This document shows, piece after piece, positions 6,609 through 15,222 of a DNA stretch of 64,000 nt. The position numbers and the translations under genes are program-made. The DNA lies in assembly GCA_035626675.1 (NCBI GenBank), contig DASPNH010000167.1, positions 1 to 64,000 on the forward strand, written 5' to 3'. The notes beneath the pieces were generated by a model. It was not told the origin of the DNA. It did not search any database and saw nothing but the letters and a program-made list of their open reading frames with translations. Source of the stretch: DASPNH01 sp035626675 (GTDB lineage: Bacteria; Desulfobacterota; Binatia; UBA1149; CAITLU01). How positions within the stretch are numbered: the stretch's first letter is position 1; every line of letters starts with the position of its first letter.

Positions 6609-9068
6609 TCAGACGTCGAGGTTGCGGACGTTGAGCGCGTTCTCCTCGATGAAGGAGCGACGGTCTTCGACGTTCTCGCCCATGAGCTTGTCGAACATCT
6701 CACCAGCGGCGGTCAGATCCTCGGCCTTGACCTGGAGCAGGGTGCGCATCTCCGGATCCATCGTCGTGGCCCAAAGCTGCTCGGGATTCATCTCTCCGAG
6801 GCCCTTGTAACGCTGGATGTCGGTTCCCTTGCGGGCGCCGGCCATGATCGTGTCGTGCAGTTCCTTGAGCGTGGTCACTTCCTGTTCGGTCTTGCCGGTG
6901 GTGACGACGAACGGAGGCTTGCCAATCCCCGAAATGCCGGTCAGCAGCCGGCGCAGGCGCTGAAACTCGGGAGATTCCAGCAGGGCCGTATCGACCAGAG
7001 TCCGTGTTGCGGCGCCGTTCAGGCGGCAGATCACCGTGAAGCGTTCGCGGTTGTGCTCGGCATCGCTGGAGTATTCGACGCGGGCCGGCTCCAGCTCCGG
7101 ATGCTGGCGGACCAGCTCGGCCAGCATGCCTTCGACGCTGGAGCGCAGGCCTGCGGCGTCGCCGAGAAGGGCAGTCGTCAGCTCCTCGGCGCCTGCCACG
7201 GCCGCGGTGACGTCGCGATGACGGCGCTTCTTCTCGAGCACGTCGAGGAGCCGGTCGATCTCGGCAAGCTCCTTGAGCACCTTCTTCAGCTGGTCGCCGG
7301 CAACGCTGCGGCCGGCTCCCTTCGACTTTACCTTGACGTCTTCGACGCCGAGGTCGATCAGGTACTCGGCCAGGGCTCCTTCGTCCTTGAGGTAGCGCTC
7401 GGACTTGTTGCGCTTGACGCGGAACAACGGCGGCTGCGCGATGAAGACGTGTCCGCGCGTGATCAGCTCCTGGAAGTGCCGGTAGAAGAACGTCAGCAGC
7501 AGGGTGCGGATGTGCGAGCCGTCGATGTCGGCGTCGGTCATGATGATCAGCGTGTGGTAGCGAAGCTTCTCGATCGTCTTCTCGCCCTCGCCGTCGCCGA
7601 TACCCATGCCGAGCGCGGTGATGAGGACGCGAATCTCGTCCGAAGAGATCGTGCGATCGAAGCGAGCCCGCCAGACGTTCAGGATCTTGCCCTTCAGCGG
7701 CAGGATGGCCTGGAAGCGCCGGTCGCGGCCCTGCTTGGCCGACCCGCCTGCCGAATCGCCCTCGACGATGTAGAGCTCGCTGCGCGTAGGATCGCGCTCC
7801 TGGCAGTCGGCCAGCTTTCCGGGCAGCGACGCCGAATCGAGGGCGCCCTTGCGACGCGCCAGCTCCTTGGCCTTGCGCGCGGCCATGCGCACGCGCGCGG
7901 CTTCGAGGGCCTTGTTGGCGATCTTGCGCGCCTCGCCGGGATTCTCTTCGAAGTACGTCGAGAGGTGCTCGTTGATCAGCGCCTCGACCAGGCCTTTGAC
8001 CTCGCTGTTGCCCAGCTTGGTCTTGGTCTGTCCTTCGAACTGAGGCTCGGGGACCTTGACGGACAGCACCGCCGTCAGGCCTTCACGGCAGTCATCGCCT
8101 TCGAGGGCCTCCTCGGCCTTCTTTACGATGTTGTTGGCGGTTGCGTAGTTGTTGATCGTACGCGTCAGCGCTGAACGGAAGCCGGACAGATGGGTGCCGC
8201 CTTCGATCGTGTTGATGTTGTTGGCGAAGGTGTAGACGTTCTCGGAGTAGCCGGAGTTCCACTGCATCGCGATCTCGATCTCGATACCGGCGCGTTTTCC
8301 CGAGAGGTACAGCACCTTGTTGTGAATCGGCTGCTTCTTGGCGCTCAGGTGCTCGACGAAGGAGACGATGCCGCCTTCGTAAAAGAACTCCTGCTTCTTG
8401 GCACCGGCGCGCTCGTCTTCGAGCGAGATGCGAAGGCCGCGATTCAGGAAGGCCAGCTCACGCAGGCGGCTGGCGAGAAGGTCGAAGCTGAACTCGGTGG
8501 TCTCGAAGATCTCCGCGTTGGGCAGGAAATGTACCGTGGTGCCACGCTTCGACGTCGTTCCGACCTCGGCCAGCGGCGCCTTGGGAACGCCGATGTCGTA
8601 GTGCTGCTGCCAGACCTTGCCGTCGCGGCGGATCTCGACCTCGAGCCACAGCGAGAGCGCGTTGACCACCGACACACCGACGCCATGCAGGCCGCCGGAG
8701 ACGGCGTAGGACTTCTTGTCGAACTTGCCGCCGGCGTGCAGCTTGGTCAGCACGACCTCGGCGGCCGAGACGCCTTCGGTCGGATGGATCTCGACCGGGA
8801 TGCCGCGTCCGTTGTCGGTGACCGTGATGCTGTTGTCGACGTGGATCTCGACTTCGATGGTGTCGCAGTGGCCGGCCAGAGCTTCGTCGATCGAGTTGTC
8901 GACGACCTCGAAGACGAGGTGGTGCAGGCCGCGCTCTCCGGTGTCGCCGATGTACATGCCGGGACGCTTGCGAACGGCCTCGAGGCCTTCGAGCACCTTG
9001 ATGGCGTCGGCGCCGTAATCGTCCGGACTGCCTGATCTGCCCTTTTGCGCTGCCTTCTCTGCTGCCAT
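6609..9068 (-). CDS. gyrB: DNA gyrase subunit B
   Basis: The ATPase subunit of gyrase, 819 residues from ATG 9068. It has the GHKL ATP-binding motifs VVDNSIDEALAGHC, DNGRGIPV and GGLHGVGVSVVNALS, the transducer domain, and the TOPRIM motifs YIVEGDSAGGSAKQGRDRRF and IMTDADIDGSHIRTLLL. The proteobacterial-type insertion lies between TOPRIM and the tail. The final part IQRYKGLGEMNPEQLW is canonical. I prefer ATG 9068 (preceded by GGATCAGAG) to a TTG at 9107, which would add 13 atypical residues. recF, which often precedes gyrB, is missing. Confidence 0.98.
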   Translation of the reverse strand: MAAEKAAQKGRSGSPDDYGADAIKVLEGLEAVRKRPGMYIGDTGERGLHHLVFEVVDNSIDEALAGHCDTIEVEIHVDNSITVTDNGRGIPVEIHPTEGVSAAEVVLTKLHAGGKFDKKSYAVSGGLHGVGVSVVNALSLWLEVEIRRDGKVWQQHYDIGVPKAPLAEVGTTSKRGTTVHFLPNAEIFETTEFSFDLLASRLRELAFLNRGLRISLEDERAGAKKQEFFYEGGIVSFVEHLSAKKQPIHNKVLYLSGKRAGIEIEIAMQWNSGYSENVYTFANNINTIEGGTHLSGFRSALTRTINNYATANNIVKKAEEALEGDDCREGLTAVLSVKVPEPQFEGQTKTKLGNSEVKGLVEALINEHLSTYFEENPGEARKIANKALEAARVRMAARKAKELARRKGALDSASLPGKLADCQERDPTRSELYIVEGDSAGGSAKQGRDRRFQAILPLKGKILNVWRARFDRTISSDEIRVLITALGMGIGDGEGEKTIEKLRYHTLIIMTDADIDGSHIRTLLLTFFYRHFQELITRGHVFIAQPPLFRVKRNKSERYLKDEGALAEYLIDLGVEDVKVKSKGAGRSVAGDQLKKVLKELAEIDRLLDVLEKKRRHRDVTAAVAGAEELTTALLGDAAGLRSSVEGMLAELVRQHPELEPARVEYSSDAEHNRERFTVICRLNGAATRTLVDTALLESPEFQRLRRLLTGISGIGKPPFVVTTGKTEQEVTTLKELHDTIMAGARKGTDIQRYKGLGEMNPEQLWATTMDPEMRTLLQVKAEDLTAAGEMFDKLMGENVEDRRSFIEENALNVRNLDV

Positions 9069-9134
9069 CTCTGATCCGCTCGCACGCTGCCTATGGCGAC
9101 CCACCAACGCTGCGACGGCAGGCGCTCCAAGGAA

Positions 9135-9190
9135 GCCGATTCTCCTCGGGAGAATTGGCTGTAGCTATCAGTCACCCGCTCGCATGTAAA
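9135..9190 (-). promoter_or_regulatory. gyrB leader: promoter-like boxes and inverted repeat
   Basis: Minus-strand TTTACA (9190-9185) is followed after 17 bp by TAGCTA (9167-9162). Just downstream, 9135-9159 holds an inverted repeat whose arms are ATTCTCC and GGAGAAT around a 3-bp loop, extended by GCC/GGC. The repeat sits where an operator or 5' UTR hairpin would act on gyrB, about 70-90 bp before its start. Confidence 0.35.
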
Positions 9191-9280
9191 GCCGAGGGGT
9201 GCGCGCGAACGCAATGATTCCTGTTGTATTTTCAGCAGCTTAGACGCCAGCGACCTGGCTGGCGCGGCACTCAGGTCGGA

Positions 9281-9317
9281 GCCGCGGACGCGGCCGGTTC
9301 ACCGCCGCGTCCGGCTC
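9281..9317 (-). terminator. Strong hairpin at the end of dnaN
   Basis: GC-rich arms (GCCGGACGCGGC and GCCGCGTCCGCGGC on the minus strand) flank a loop of about 8 bases and overlap the end of dnaN. There is no T-tract, so it may be an mRNA 3' end or an attenuating hairpin and not a full intrinsic terminator. Confidence 0.4.
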
Positions 9318-10431
9318 AGATTCGCATCGGCATGACGACGTAGCTGTAGCTCGAATCCGAGCCCCGAATGACCCCGGGACTGAGCTGGTCACCCAGACCG
9401 ACCTCGACTTTGGAGCCTTCGGGAAGGACCTGCAGGACCTCGAGCAGGTAGCGCGCGTTGAACCCGATCTCCAAAGTGACGCCCCCGTAGTCGACCTCCA
9501 GATCCTCGCGAGCTTCGCCGACGTCCGGGTCGTTGGCGCTGATCTCGAGCCGGCCGGGACTGACGCCGAAGCGAATGCCGCGCGCCCGCTCGCTCGACAG
9601 CAGCGAGACGCGGCGGACGGTCTGCAACAGGGCGTCACGGTCGACCTGGAGGAGATTGGGACTCTCCTTGGGCACGACCTGCTTGTAGTCGGGGAAGGTT
9701 CCCTCGACCAGTCGCATGCTGAGAGTGCAGCCGGGTATGTCCAGGATGGCCTCGCTGGCCGAAACCTTGAGCGTCACGGGCCCGGTGGCTTCCGGCAGCA
9801 GCTTGAGCATCTCGCTCAAGCCCTTGCGTGGCAGGATCACGCCGTCCTTGAGAGCCCCGCCCTTGGTCTTGCGATCGATCATCGCCAGACGGTGGCCGTC
9901 GGTGGCGACCATGCGCAGGACCCCCTTCTTGGCCCCGCCGTCCAGATGCACGCCGGCCAGGTTGGACCTGGTGTCGTCGTGGGAGACCGAGAAGATGGTC
10001 TTGGAAATCATCTCGGCAAGCTCGGCGGCATCGAGCTCGAAGCTGGGAGCGTCGGCACCGTTGGGTCCGCCCGACGGCATTCCAGGATGGTCGGCGGGGT
10101 CGATGCCGGCCAGGCGGAAATTCGAGCGCCCGTAGGAAACCCCGACCCAGTTGTTCTCGAGGCTGCGAACCGTGATCTCCGGAGAACTCGACTCCCGAAC
10201 GATCTCGAAGAGCTTGCGCGCCGACAGCGCGATCGAACCGGGCTCGCTCGTCCGCGCCGGGCACGTCTGGCGCAGGCTGACCTCCAGATCGGTAGCGACC
10301 ACCGCCAATCCGTCGGCCCCGGCTTCGATGACGAGGTTGGCCAGAATGGCCATCGCGTGGCGGCGATCGACCACGCCCTGGGTCCGTCCGAGGATTCGCA
10401 GAAAGTCTTCACTGCCGATCGTGATGTTCAT
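9316..10431 (-). CDS. dnaN: DNA polymerase III beta subunit (sliding clamp)
   Basis: A 371-residue beta clamp that tethers polymerase III to DNA as a ring dimer. It has three clamp domains of about 120 residues each. Recognisable segments are LEVSLRQTCPA, FSVSHDDTRSNLAGVHL, MVATDGHRLAMIDRK and the C-terminal SYVVMPMRI, whose MPMR is the hydrophobic-pocket end of the clamp. The start ATG is at 10431. It follows dnaA after a 288-bp spacer and precedes gyrB without an intervening recF. Confidence 0.98.
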   Translation of the reverse strand: MNITIGSEDFLRILGRTQGVVDRRHAMAILANLVIEAGADGLAVVATDLEVSLRQTCPARTSEPGSIALSARKLFEIVRESSSPEITVRSLENNWVGVSYGRSNFRLAGIDPADHPGMPSGGPNGADAPSFELDAAELAEMISKTIFSVSHDDTRSNLAGVHLDGGAKKGVLRMVATDGHRLAMIDRKTKGGALKDGVILPRKGLSEMLKLLPEATGPVTLKVSASEAILDIPGCTLSMRLVEGTFPDYKQVVPKESPNLLQVDRDALLQTVRRVSLLSSERARGIRFGVSPGRLEISANDPDVGEAREDLEVDYGGVTLEIGFNARYLLEVLQVLPEGSKVEVGLGDQLSPGVIRGSDSSYSYVVMPMRI

Positions 10432-10719
10432 GGCGTCCGTCCGAAAGGGTTCCTCATTAGTAAAGAATTCTTCCTACTTACTGTTTATGAGTGGCCGTCG
10501 GCCCGGGGATATCGGGCTGAAGAGCTCGATGTTGCGAAGGAAATTCGCGCAGAGCCCTTGTGCGGTGACGCGCTCGGCCCGGTGCATAGCCCTTCCGCAT
10601 CGGCATGGGAAGCCGCTACTGCACGATGCGGAGACATCTTGCGCAAAGCTTGTCCACGGCGTCGTCGCACGGTCGCGCCCGACGCATGCGTGCACCAGCG
10701 CCGCATGCGACGCGATCCT
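10432..10719. promoter_or_regulatory. dnaA-dnaN spacer
   Basis: A 288-bp spacer with no convincing gene. Near dnaN is an AT-rich patch (about 10455-10490) with the palindrome AAGAATTCTT inside TAGTAAAGAATTCTTCCTAC, a plausible promoter or operator for dnaN. One weak DnaA-box-like 9-mer (TTGTCCACG, 7 of 9) occurs near 10651. The rest is GC-rich and unremarkable. Confidence 0.35.
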
Positions 10720-12081
10720 TCAGACGCAGCCGATGCGTTTGCTGACGGTGTCCAGCAGCAGGCGGAAGCGTGCATCCTCGCGACGCCGGCGTTCCACGGA
10801 CTGGCAGGCGTGAATGACCGTGGAATGGTCGCGGCCGCCGAGATGGTTTCCGATCGCAGGATAGGAGGCCCCGCCGAAGTGGCGCATCAGGTACATGGCG
10901 ACCTGTCGCGCCTCTGCAATCTTCTTCGTGCGTCGCCTTGCTTTCAGATCACCGGCGCGAAGGCCGAAGTGCGTCGCCACGCCCTTCTCGACGTCGTCCA
11001 GCGTGATGACGCGAGCCTCTTCGGGATGCAGCGCCGTCAGGAGCTCGGAAGCGAGCTGTTTGTCCAGAAGCCTACCGTTGAGCGACGCATGCGCGCTGAT
11101 GCGAGTCAGGGCACCTTCGAGGTCGCGGATGTTCGTATCGACCTTGCCCGCGATGAACGCCGCAACGTCCATGGACAGCTCCACGCCCTCGGCACGCGCT
11201 TTGCGTTCCAGGATGGCGATGCGCGTCTCGACGTCAGGCGTCTGGATGTCGGCCACCAAGCCCCATCCGAACCTGTTGCAGAGCCGCTCCTCCACGCCCT
11301 GCATTTCGCTCGGGAACTTGTCGCACGTCAGCACGATCTGGCGGCCGCTTTCGTACAAGGCGTTGAAGACGTGAAAGAACTCCTCCTGGGTCCGCTCGCG
11401 GCCGGCCAGGAACTGCACGTCGTCGATGATCAGCAGCTCGATCCGTCGGAGCCGGTTCTTGAACGCCGCGGATTTGTTGCGGGCGATGGCCTCGATCAGC
11501 TGATTCGTGAAGCTGTCGGCCGACAGGAACAGAACGCGCGCTTCGGGGTCGTTGGCCAGGACCGCATGGCCGATGGCATTTGCCACGTGGGTCTTGCCCA
11601 GGCCGACGCCACCGTAGAGGAAAAACGGGTTGTAGAGTGTGCCGGGCTGTTGCGCGACTGCCATTGCAGCCGCGCGAGCGAACTGATTGCTGGGACCGAC
11701 GACGAAGTTGTCGAAATCATAGCGATCGATCAGGCCGCTGGGATTGGAATTGCGCCGCAGCGTGATGCGCTTGCTCTGATCTTCGGAGTATTCCTTGAAC
11801 AGTTCTCCCTGCTGCCCGTTGCCGTCCCAGGTGAAGGTGAACGTGGTTTCCTTGCCGTGCGCCTCCACCCAGGCACCCGTCAGGAGCTCGAGGTAGTTCT
11901 CCTCGAGCCACGATGCGAAGAGGCGATTGGGGACCGAGATCTCCAGCGTTTCGCCGCTCAGAGAGACGGGAACGAGGGGTCGGATCCAGCTCTCGAACTC
12001 CTCGTGGTCGAGCCTGCGCCGCAGCGAGGTAACCGCTCGATTCCAAACGTCTTCCAACTGAGCACGAGAGGGAATCTGCAC
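10720..12081 (-). CDS. dnaA: Chromosomal replication initiator DnaA
   Basis: The AAA+ initiator that binds DnaA boxes and opens oriC; 453 residues from GTG 12081. Domain I begins near IPSRAQLEDVWNRA. The AAA+ domain has Walker A GGVGLGKTHVANAIG, Walker B LLIIDDVQFLAGRE and the sensor region. Domain IV ends with the DNA-binding signature GGRDHSTVIHACQSVE. I chose GTG 12081 because GGAAGG lies just upstream. A GTG at 12105 would add 8 residues. It is the first gene of the long minus-strand string, and its upstream region carries DnaA boxes suitable for autoregulation and initiation. Confidence 0.98.
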   Translation of the reverse strand: MQIPSRAQLEDVWNRAVTSLRRRLDHEEFESWIRPLVPVSLSGETLEISVPNRLFASWLEENYLELLTGAWVEAHGKETTFTFTWDGNGQQGELFKEYSEDQSKRITLRRNSNPSGLIDRYDFDNFVVGPSNQFARAAAMAVAQQPGTLYNPFFLYGGVGLGKTHVANAIGHAVLANDPEARVLFLSADSFTNQLIEAIARNKSAAFKNRLRRIELLIIDDVQFLAGRERTQEEFFHVFNALYESGRQIVLTCDKFPSEMQGVEERLCNRFGWGLVADIQTPDVETRIAILERKARAEGVELSMDVAAFIAGKVDTNIRDLEGALTRISAHASLNGRLLDKQLASELLTALHPEEARVITLDDVEKGVATHFGLRAGDLKARRRTKKIAEARQVAMYLMRHFGGASYPAIGNHLGGRDHSTVIHACQSVERRRREDARFRLLLDTVSKRIGCV

Positions 12082-12382
12082 CTTGCCTTCCCGCCAATTG
12101 CACACAGGTTTATCGACAGGTGTGGATATCCACAGCCGCGATGCCGTCCAGGATTCTGATGATTGCCGTCGGCGGTTCTATTTGCCGAGCCAGTAGAAGC
12201 TCGGCATGCATGCTGTCCCTTCGAGACAGGCCGCTGTCGACAGAGGCGCTGTGTAATGTTTCGAATGTCGTGATGCAAGAGAATCGAAAAACATTTTGCT
12301 AACGCCGCGAGATAACGACGTGTTGCTGACGCGTACGCAAACGATGCAACGCGCACGACGCAAGGGTGATCCGAACAGCATC
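12082..12382. promoter_or_regulatory. Candidate oriC / dnaA-hemL divergent control region
   Basis: Between divergent dnaA and hemL. TTATCGACA (12110-12118, 8 of 9 to the DnaA box) is followed by the perfect palindrome TGTGGATATCCACA (12121-12134), which is two head-on boxes each 8 of 9. Further on is a hairpin TGCCGAGC/GCTCGGCA (12183-12206), a GTCGAC-centred repeat (about 12235-12244), and an AT-rich run around 12252-12300 (gaatcgaaaaacattttgct). Boxes plus an AT-rich element next to dnaA fit an origin. Extent and function are inferred. Confidence 0.55.
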
Positions 12383-13657
12383 ATGCAAGAGGCAAGACAA
12401 ACGTCGGAAATGTTGTTCGCGCGTGCACGTCGCGTAATTCCCGGCGGCGTGAACTCTCCCGTGCGCGCATGGTCATCCGTTGGTGGAGCGCCGCGATTCG
12501 TCGCGCGCGCGAGCGGCTCGCGAATCTTCGATGTCGATGGACGCGAGTACATCGATTATGTCGGCTCGTGGGGACCGATGATCCTCGGGCATGCCGATGC
12601 AGCGGTTCTGGACGCCATTGCACGCACCGCAGCGGACGGCACCAGCTTCGGTGCGGCAACTGCGCTCGAAGTGGAATTTGCCGAGGAAATTTGCGGCCGT
12701 TTCGCTTCGATCGAGCAATTGCGCCTCGTCAGCTCTGGCACCGAAGCAACGATGAGCGCCCTGCGACTCGCGCGTGCCGCGACCGGTCGCGACGCCATCG
12801 TCAAGTTCGCGGGCTGCTATCACGGGCACAGCGATGCGCTGCTCGTGCGTGCCGGTTCCGGCGCGATGACCCACGGCGTACCGGACAGTCCCGGAGTTCC
12901 CGCGCAGGTCGGATCGCTGACGCGTGTCGCGCGCTACAACGACATCGATTCGGTCCGTCGTGTCTGCGACGGCGACGTCGCGGCGATCATCGTCGAGCCC
13001 GTCGCCGGCAACATGGGCGTCGTCGTACCGAAGTCAGGTTTCATCGAAGCGTTGCGAGAGATTGCGGATCGAACCGGTGCGCTGCTGATCTTTGACGAGG
13101 TCATCAGCGGACTGCGCCTGGGGCCGGCCGGCTTCCAGTCGCGAAGCTCGGTGAGACCCGACCTGACATGTCTGGGAAAAATCGCCGGCGGAGGCCTGCC
13201 GCTTGCAGCCTATGGAGGAAGTGCCGAGCTGATGCGGCGGATCAGCCCCTCCGGCCCCGTCTACCAGGCCGGGACGCTGTCGGGAAATCCGCTCGCCGTT
13301 GCCGCCGGATTGGCCACGCTTTGCCAGCTGACGACGGACGTTTACGACCGGTTGGAAGCTGCCGCGGCCAGGCTCGAAGCCGGCTTGCGCGACGCCCTCG
13401 GCAGCCGTCCCGGATGCATCCAGCGCGCCGGATCCATCCTTACCCTGTTCTTCGGCCCTGCCGCCGTCACCGATTACGACGAGGCCGTAACCTGCGACAC
13501 CGAGCGCTTCGCGAGGTTCTTTGCCGCCATGATCGACGAGGGCATCTGGATCGCACCGTCGCAATTCGAGGCATGGTTCGTGTCTCGTGCGCATACCGAC
13601 GCCGACATCGACCGAACCATCGAGGCGGCGCGGGCGGCGATGCGCGCCAGCGACTGA
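12383..13657 (+). CDS. hemL: Glutamate-1-semialdehyde 2,1-aminomutase
   Basis: A PLP enzyme that makes 5-aminolevulinate in the C5 haem pathway; 424 residues. Conserved segments are IPGGVNSPVRAW, VGSWGPMILGHA, SSGTEATMSALRLAR, CYHGHSDALLV, FDEVISGLR, the PLP-lysine region TCLGKIAGGGLPLAAYGG, and GTLSGNPLAVAAG. I chose ATG 12383 because it places 17 residues before IPGG, as in the family. In-frame ATGs at 12296 and 12344 would add non-conserved residues. It lies 9 bp upstream of the atpZ-like gene, so it may head the ATPase operon. Confidence 0.95.
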   Translation: MQEARQTSEMLFARARRVIPGGVNSPVRAWSSVGGAPRFVARASGSRIFDVDGREYIDYVGSWGPMILGHADAAVLDAIARTAADGTSFGAATALEVEFAEEICGRFASIEQLRLVSSGTEATMSALRLARAATGRDAIVKFAGCYHGHSDALLVRAGSGAMTHGVPDSPGVPAQVGSLTRVARYNDIDSVRRVCDGDVAAIIVEPVAGNMGVVVPKSGFIEALREIADRTGALLIFDEVISGLRLGPAGFQSRSSVRPDLTCLGKIAGGGLPLAAYGGSAELMRRISPSGPVYQAGTLSGNPLAVAAGLATLCQLTTDVYDRLEAAAARLEAGLRDALGSRPGCIQRAGSILTLFFGPAAVTDYDEAVTCDTERFARFFAAMIDEGIWIAPSQFEAWFVSRAHTDADIDRTIEAARAAMRASD

Positions 13658-13666
13658 ACGGCGGTC

Positions 13667-13912
13667 ATGTCGGCGCACGATCACGACGACGAGACTTCGG
13701 CGCGGCGCAGGGCGTCCTATCAGGCGATGGCCGTGGCCTGGAGCCTGGGATGGCCGATTGCCGCCGGGGTGCTGATCGGCTCGTGGCTCGACGGCTACTT
13801 CGACACGTCTCCGGTCTTCATCCTCGTCTTCGGCGTCGGCGCCCTCGGCGTCGCGGTCCGGCAGCTGCTGATGATCGGCACGGGCGCACCCCGCCGGCGA
13901 GATCGAACCTGA
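13667..13912 (+). CDS. AtpZ/AtpI-family small membrane protein
   Basis: An 81-residue protein with two predicted membrane segments (about 22-42 and 49-67). The loop GSWLDGYFDTSPVF fits the AtpZ-type subfamily (GxxLDxxxxTxP), small proteins encoded at the head of ATP synthase operons and linked to Mg2+ or c-ring assembly. Its TGA stop overlaps the ATG of the next gene by one base, so the two are probably translationally coupled. Family assignment rests on motif, size and position. Confidence 0.8.
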   Translation: MSAHDHDDETSARRRASYQAMAVAWSLGWPIAAGVLIGSWLDGYFDTSPVFILVFGVGALGVAVRQLLMIGTGAPRRRDRT

Positions 13913-14301
13913 TGCAGCGGCGCGCCGACCTCACTCGCATCATGATCGTGGCGGGCACGATCGCGGCGGCCGCGGCCGCCGGCGCGGCGCTGGCGGGGAC
14001 CGGATCGGCTGCGGGAGTACTGCTCGGTGCGGCATTCGCGCTGGGCAACTTCTATTTGCTTCGGCTCGTGGTTTCGCGCCTTATGACGCCCGCCGCGAGC
14101 GGGAAAGTTACGGTTTTCCTGATCGTTGCGAAATTTTTCCTGCTGTTCGGACTGATCGCCGCAGTGCTTTACCGGCTGCCCATTGCACCGATGTCTTTCG
14201 CGGTCGGTGCAAGCGCACTGGTGGTTGCCATCGTCGTGGAGGGAACGCTCCTAGGCGCGCCGATCTCGGGTCAGGACCAAGGGCAGGGCAAGCAGCGCTA
14301 G
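13912..14301 (+). CDS. atpI: ATP synthase subunit I-like protein
   Basis: A 129-residue protein with four membrane segments (about 9-27, 31-55, 66-88, 92-113). The segment FALGNFYLLRLVVSRL resembles ATP synthase I proteins, which help assemble the c-ring. The start ATG at 13912 overlaps the preceding TGA. The C-terminus is a short hydrophilic tail (GQDQGQGKQR). It lies 61 bp upstream of atpB. With the preceding gene this gives a paired AtpZ plus AtpI arrangement. Assignment is by position and topology more than by sequence identity. Confidence 0.75.
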   Translation: MQRRADLTRIMIVAGTIAAAAAAGAALAGTGSAAGVLLGAAFALGNFYLLRLVVSRLMTPAASGKVTVFLIVAKFFLLFGLIAAVLYRLPIAPMSFAVGASALVVAIVVEGTLLGAPISGQDQGQGKQR

Positions 14302-14362
14302 CGACTTCCAGCGCAGCCACGGCTGCGCTGCGCATGGTTCGCGATAGCGCGCAGGGAACCCG

Positions 14363-15121
14363 ATGGAGCATCATCCGATCACCTGGCACGGCCTGATCCC
14401 GGGCATCAACGCGATTCCGGGCCACACCTTCCACGCGCTGCTCGCGATGGCTCTGCTTCTGCTGTGGGCGGTGCGTGCCAACCGACAGCTCGTTGCTGCG
14501 CGCGCCGCCGGCACGCACCTGGTTCCCGATAGCCGCCTGAGCGCGCGCAACCTGGCCGAGCTCCTCGTGGGCGGCATCAAGTCGATGACCGATGCCGTGC
14601 TCGGCGATCGCAGTCGGCCGTTCATCGCGCTTTTCGGCACGTTCTTCGTCTACATCCTGGTCGCCAACCTGCTCGGTCTGCTGCCGGGCCTGGCGCCGCC
14701 CACGGGCAACTTCAACATCACGTTCGCGCTCGGCGTCGCCTCGTTCCTGGCCTTCAACTACATCGGCATCCGCGACCAGGGCATCGTCAACTACACCAAG
14801 CACTTCGCAGGGCCCGTGTGGTGGCTGATCCCCTTGATGCTGCCGCTGGAGCTCATCGGAACGGCGGTCCGCCCGGTCTCTCTCGGCCTGCGACTGTTCG
14901 GCAACATGACGGGCGACCATCTGGTCCTGGAAATCTTCACGGACCTGACCAAGATCATCATTCCGGTGATCTTCTATTTCCTGGGCGCCTTCGTGTCGCT
15001 CATCCAGGCATTCGTGTTCACGCTTCTGAGCATCATCTACGTCTCGCTGGCCCTCGGACACGGGGACCACGACGACCACGCGCATGGCCACGGCGGCCAT
15101 CCTGCGCCAGCTCATCACTGA
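14363..15121 (+). CDS. atpB: ATP synthase F0 subunit a
   Basis: The membrane stator subunit that carries the proton half-channels; 252 residues and five to six membrane helices. The signature SLGLRLFGNMTGDHLV contains the essential arginine (E. coli Arg210 equivalent), and QAFVFTLLSIIYVSLAL forms the last helix. The C-terminus is histidine-rich (HGDHDDHAHGHGGH), which is unusual and could bind metal, though that is speculation. Only the a and c subunits are encoded here. The other subunits must lie elsewhere, as in several deltaproteobacterial genomes. Confidence 0.97.
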   Translation: MEHHPITWHGLIPGINAIPGHTFHALLAMALLLLWAVRANRQLVAARAAGTHLVPDSRLSARNLAELLVGGIKSMTDAVLGDRSRPFIALFGTFFVYILVANLLGLLPGLAPPTGNFNITFALGVASFLAFNYIGIRDQGIVNYTKHFAGPVWWLIPLMLPLELIGTAVRPVSLGLRLFGNMTGDHLVLEIFTDLTKIIIPVIFYFLGAFVSLIQAFVFTLLSIIYVSLALGHGDHDDHAHGHGGHPAPAHH

Positions 15122-15222
15122 AGCCGCGAACACGCACGATCTCGCACCGCTCGCCGTGTGGAAGAGGAAGAGGATGCGGTGGTAGGCGAAACAGAAACGG
15201 TGTGGGAAAAACGGAGAACACG

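Noticed and set aside
4195..6810. Long open frame of 871 codons on the plus strand opposite gyrA
   Set aside because: It is antisense to a certain gyrA, has a composition typical of high-GC shadow frames and matches no family.
6594..8174. 526-codon plus-strand open frame opposite gyrB
   Set aside because: Antisense to a certain gyrB and without any recognisable domain.
9892..12159. 755-codon plus-strand open frame opposite dnaN and dnaA
   Set aside because: It spans two certain minus-strand genes and their spacer, a typical shadow in high-GC DNA.
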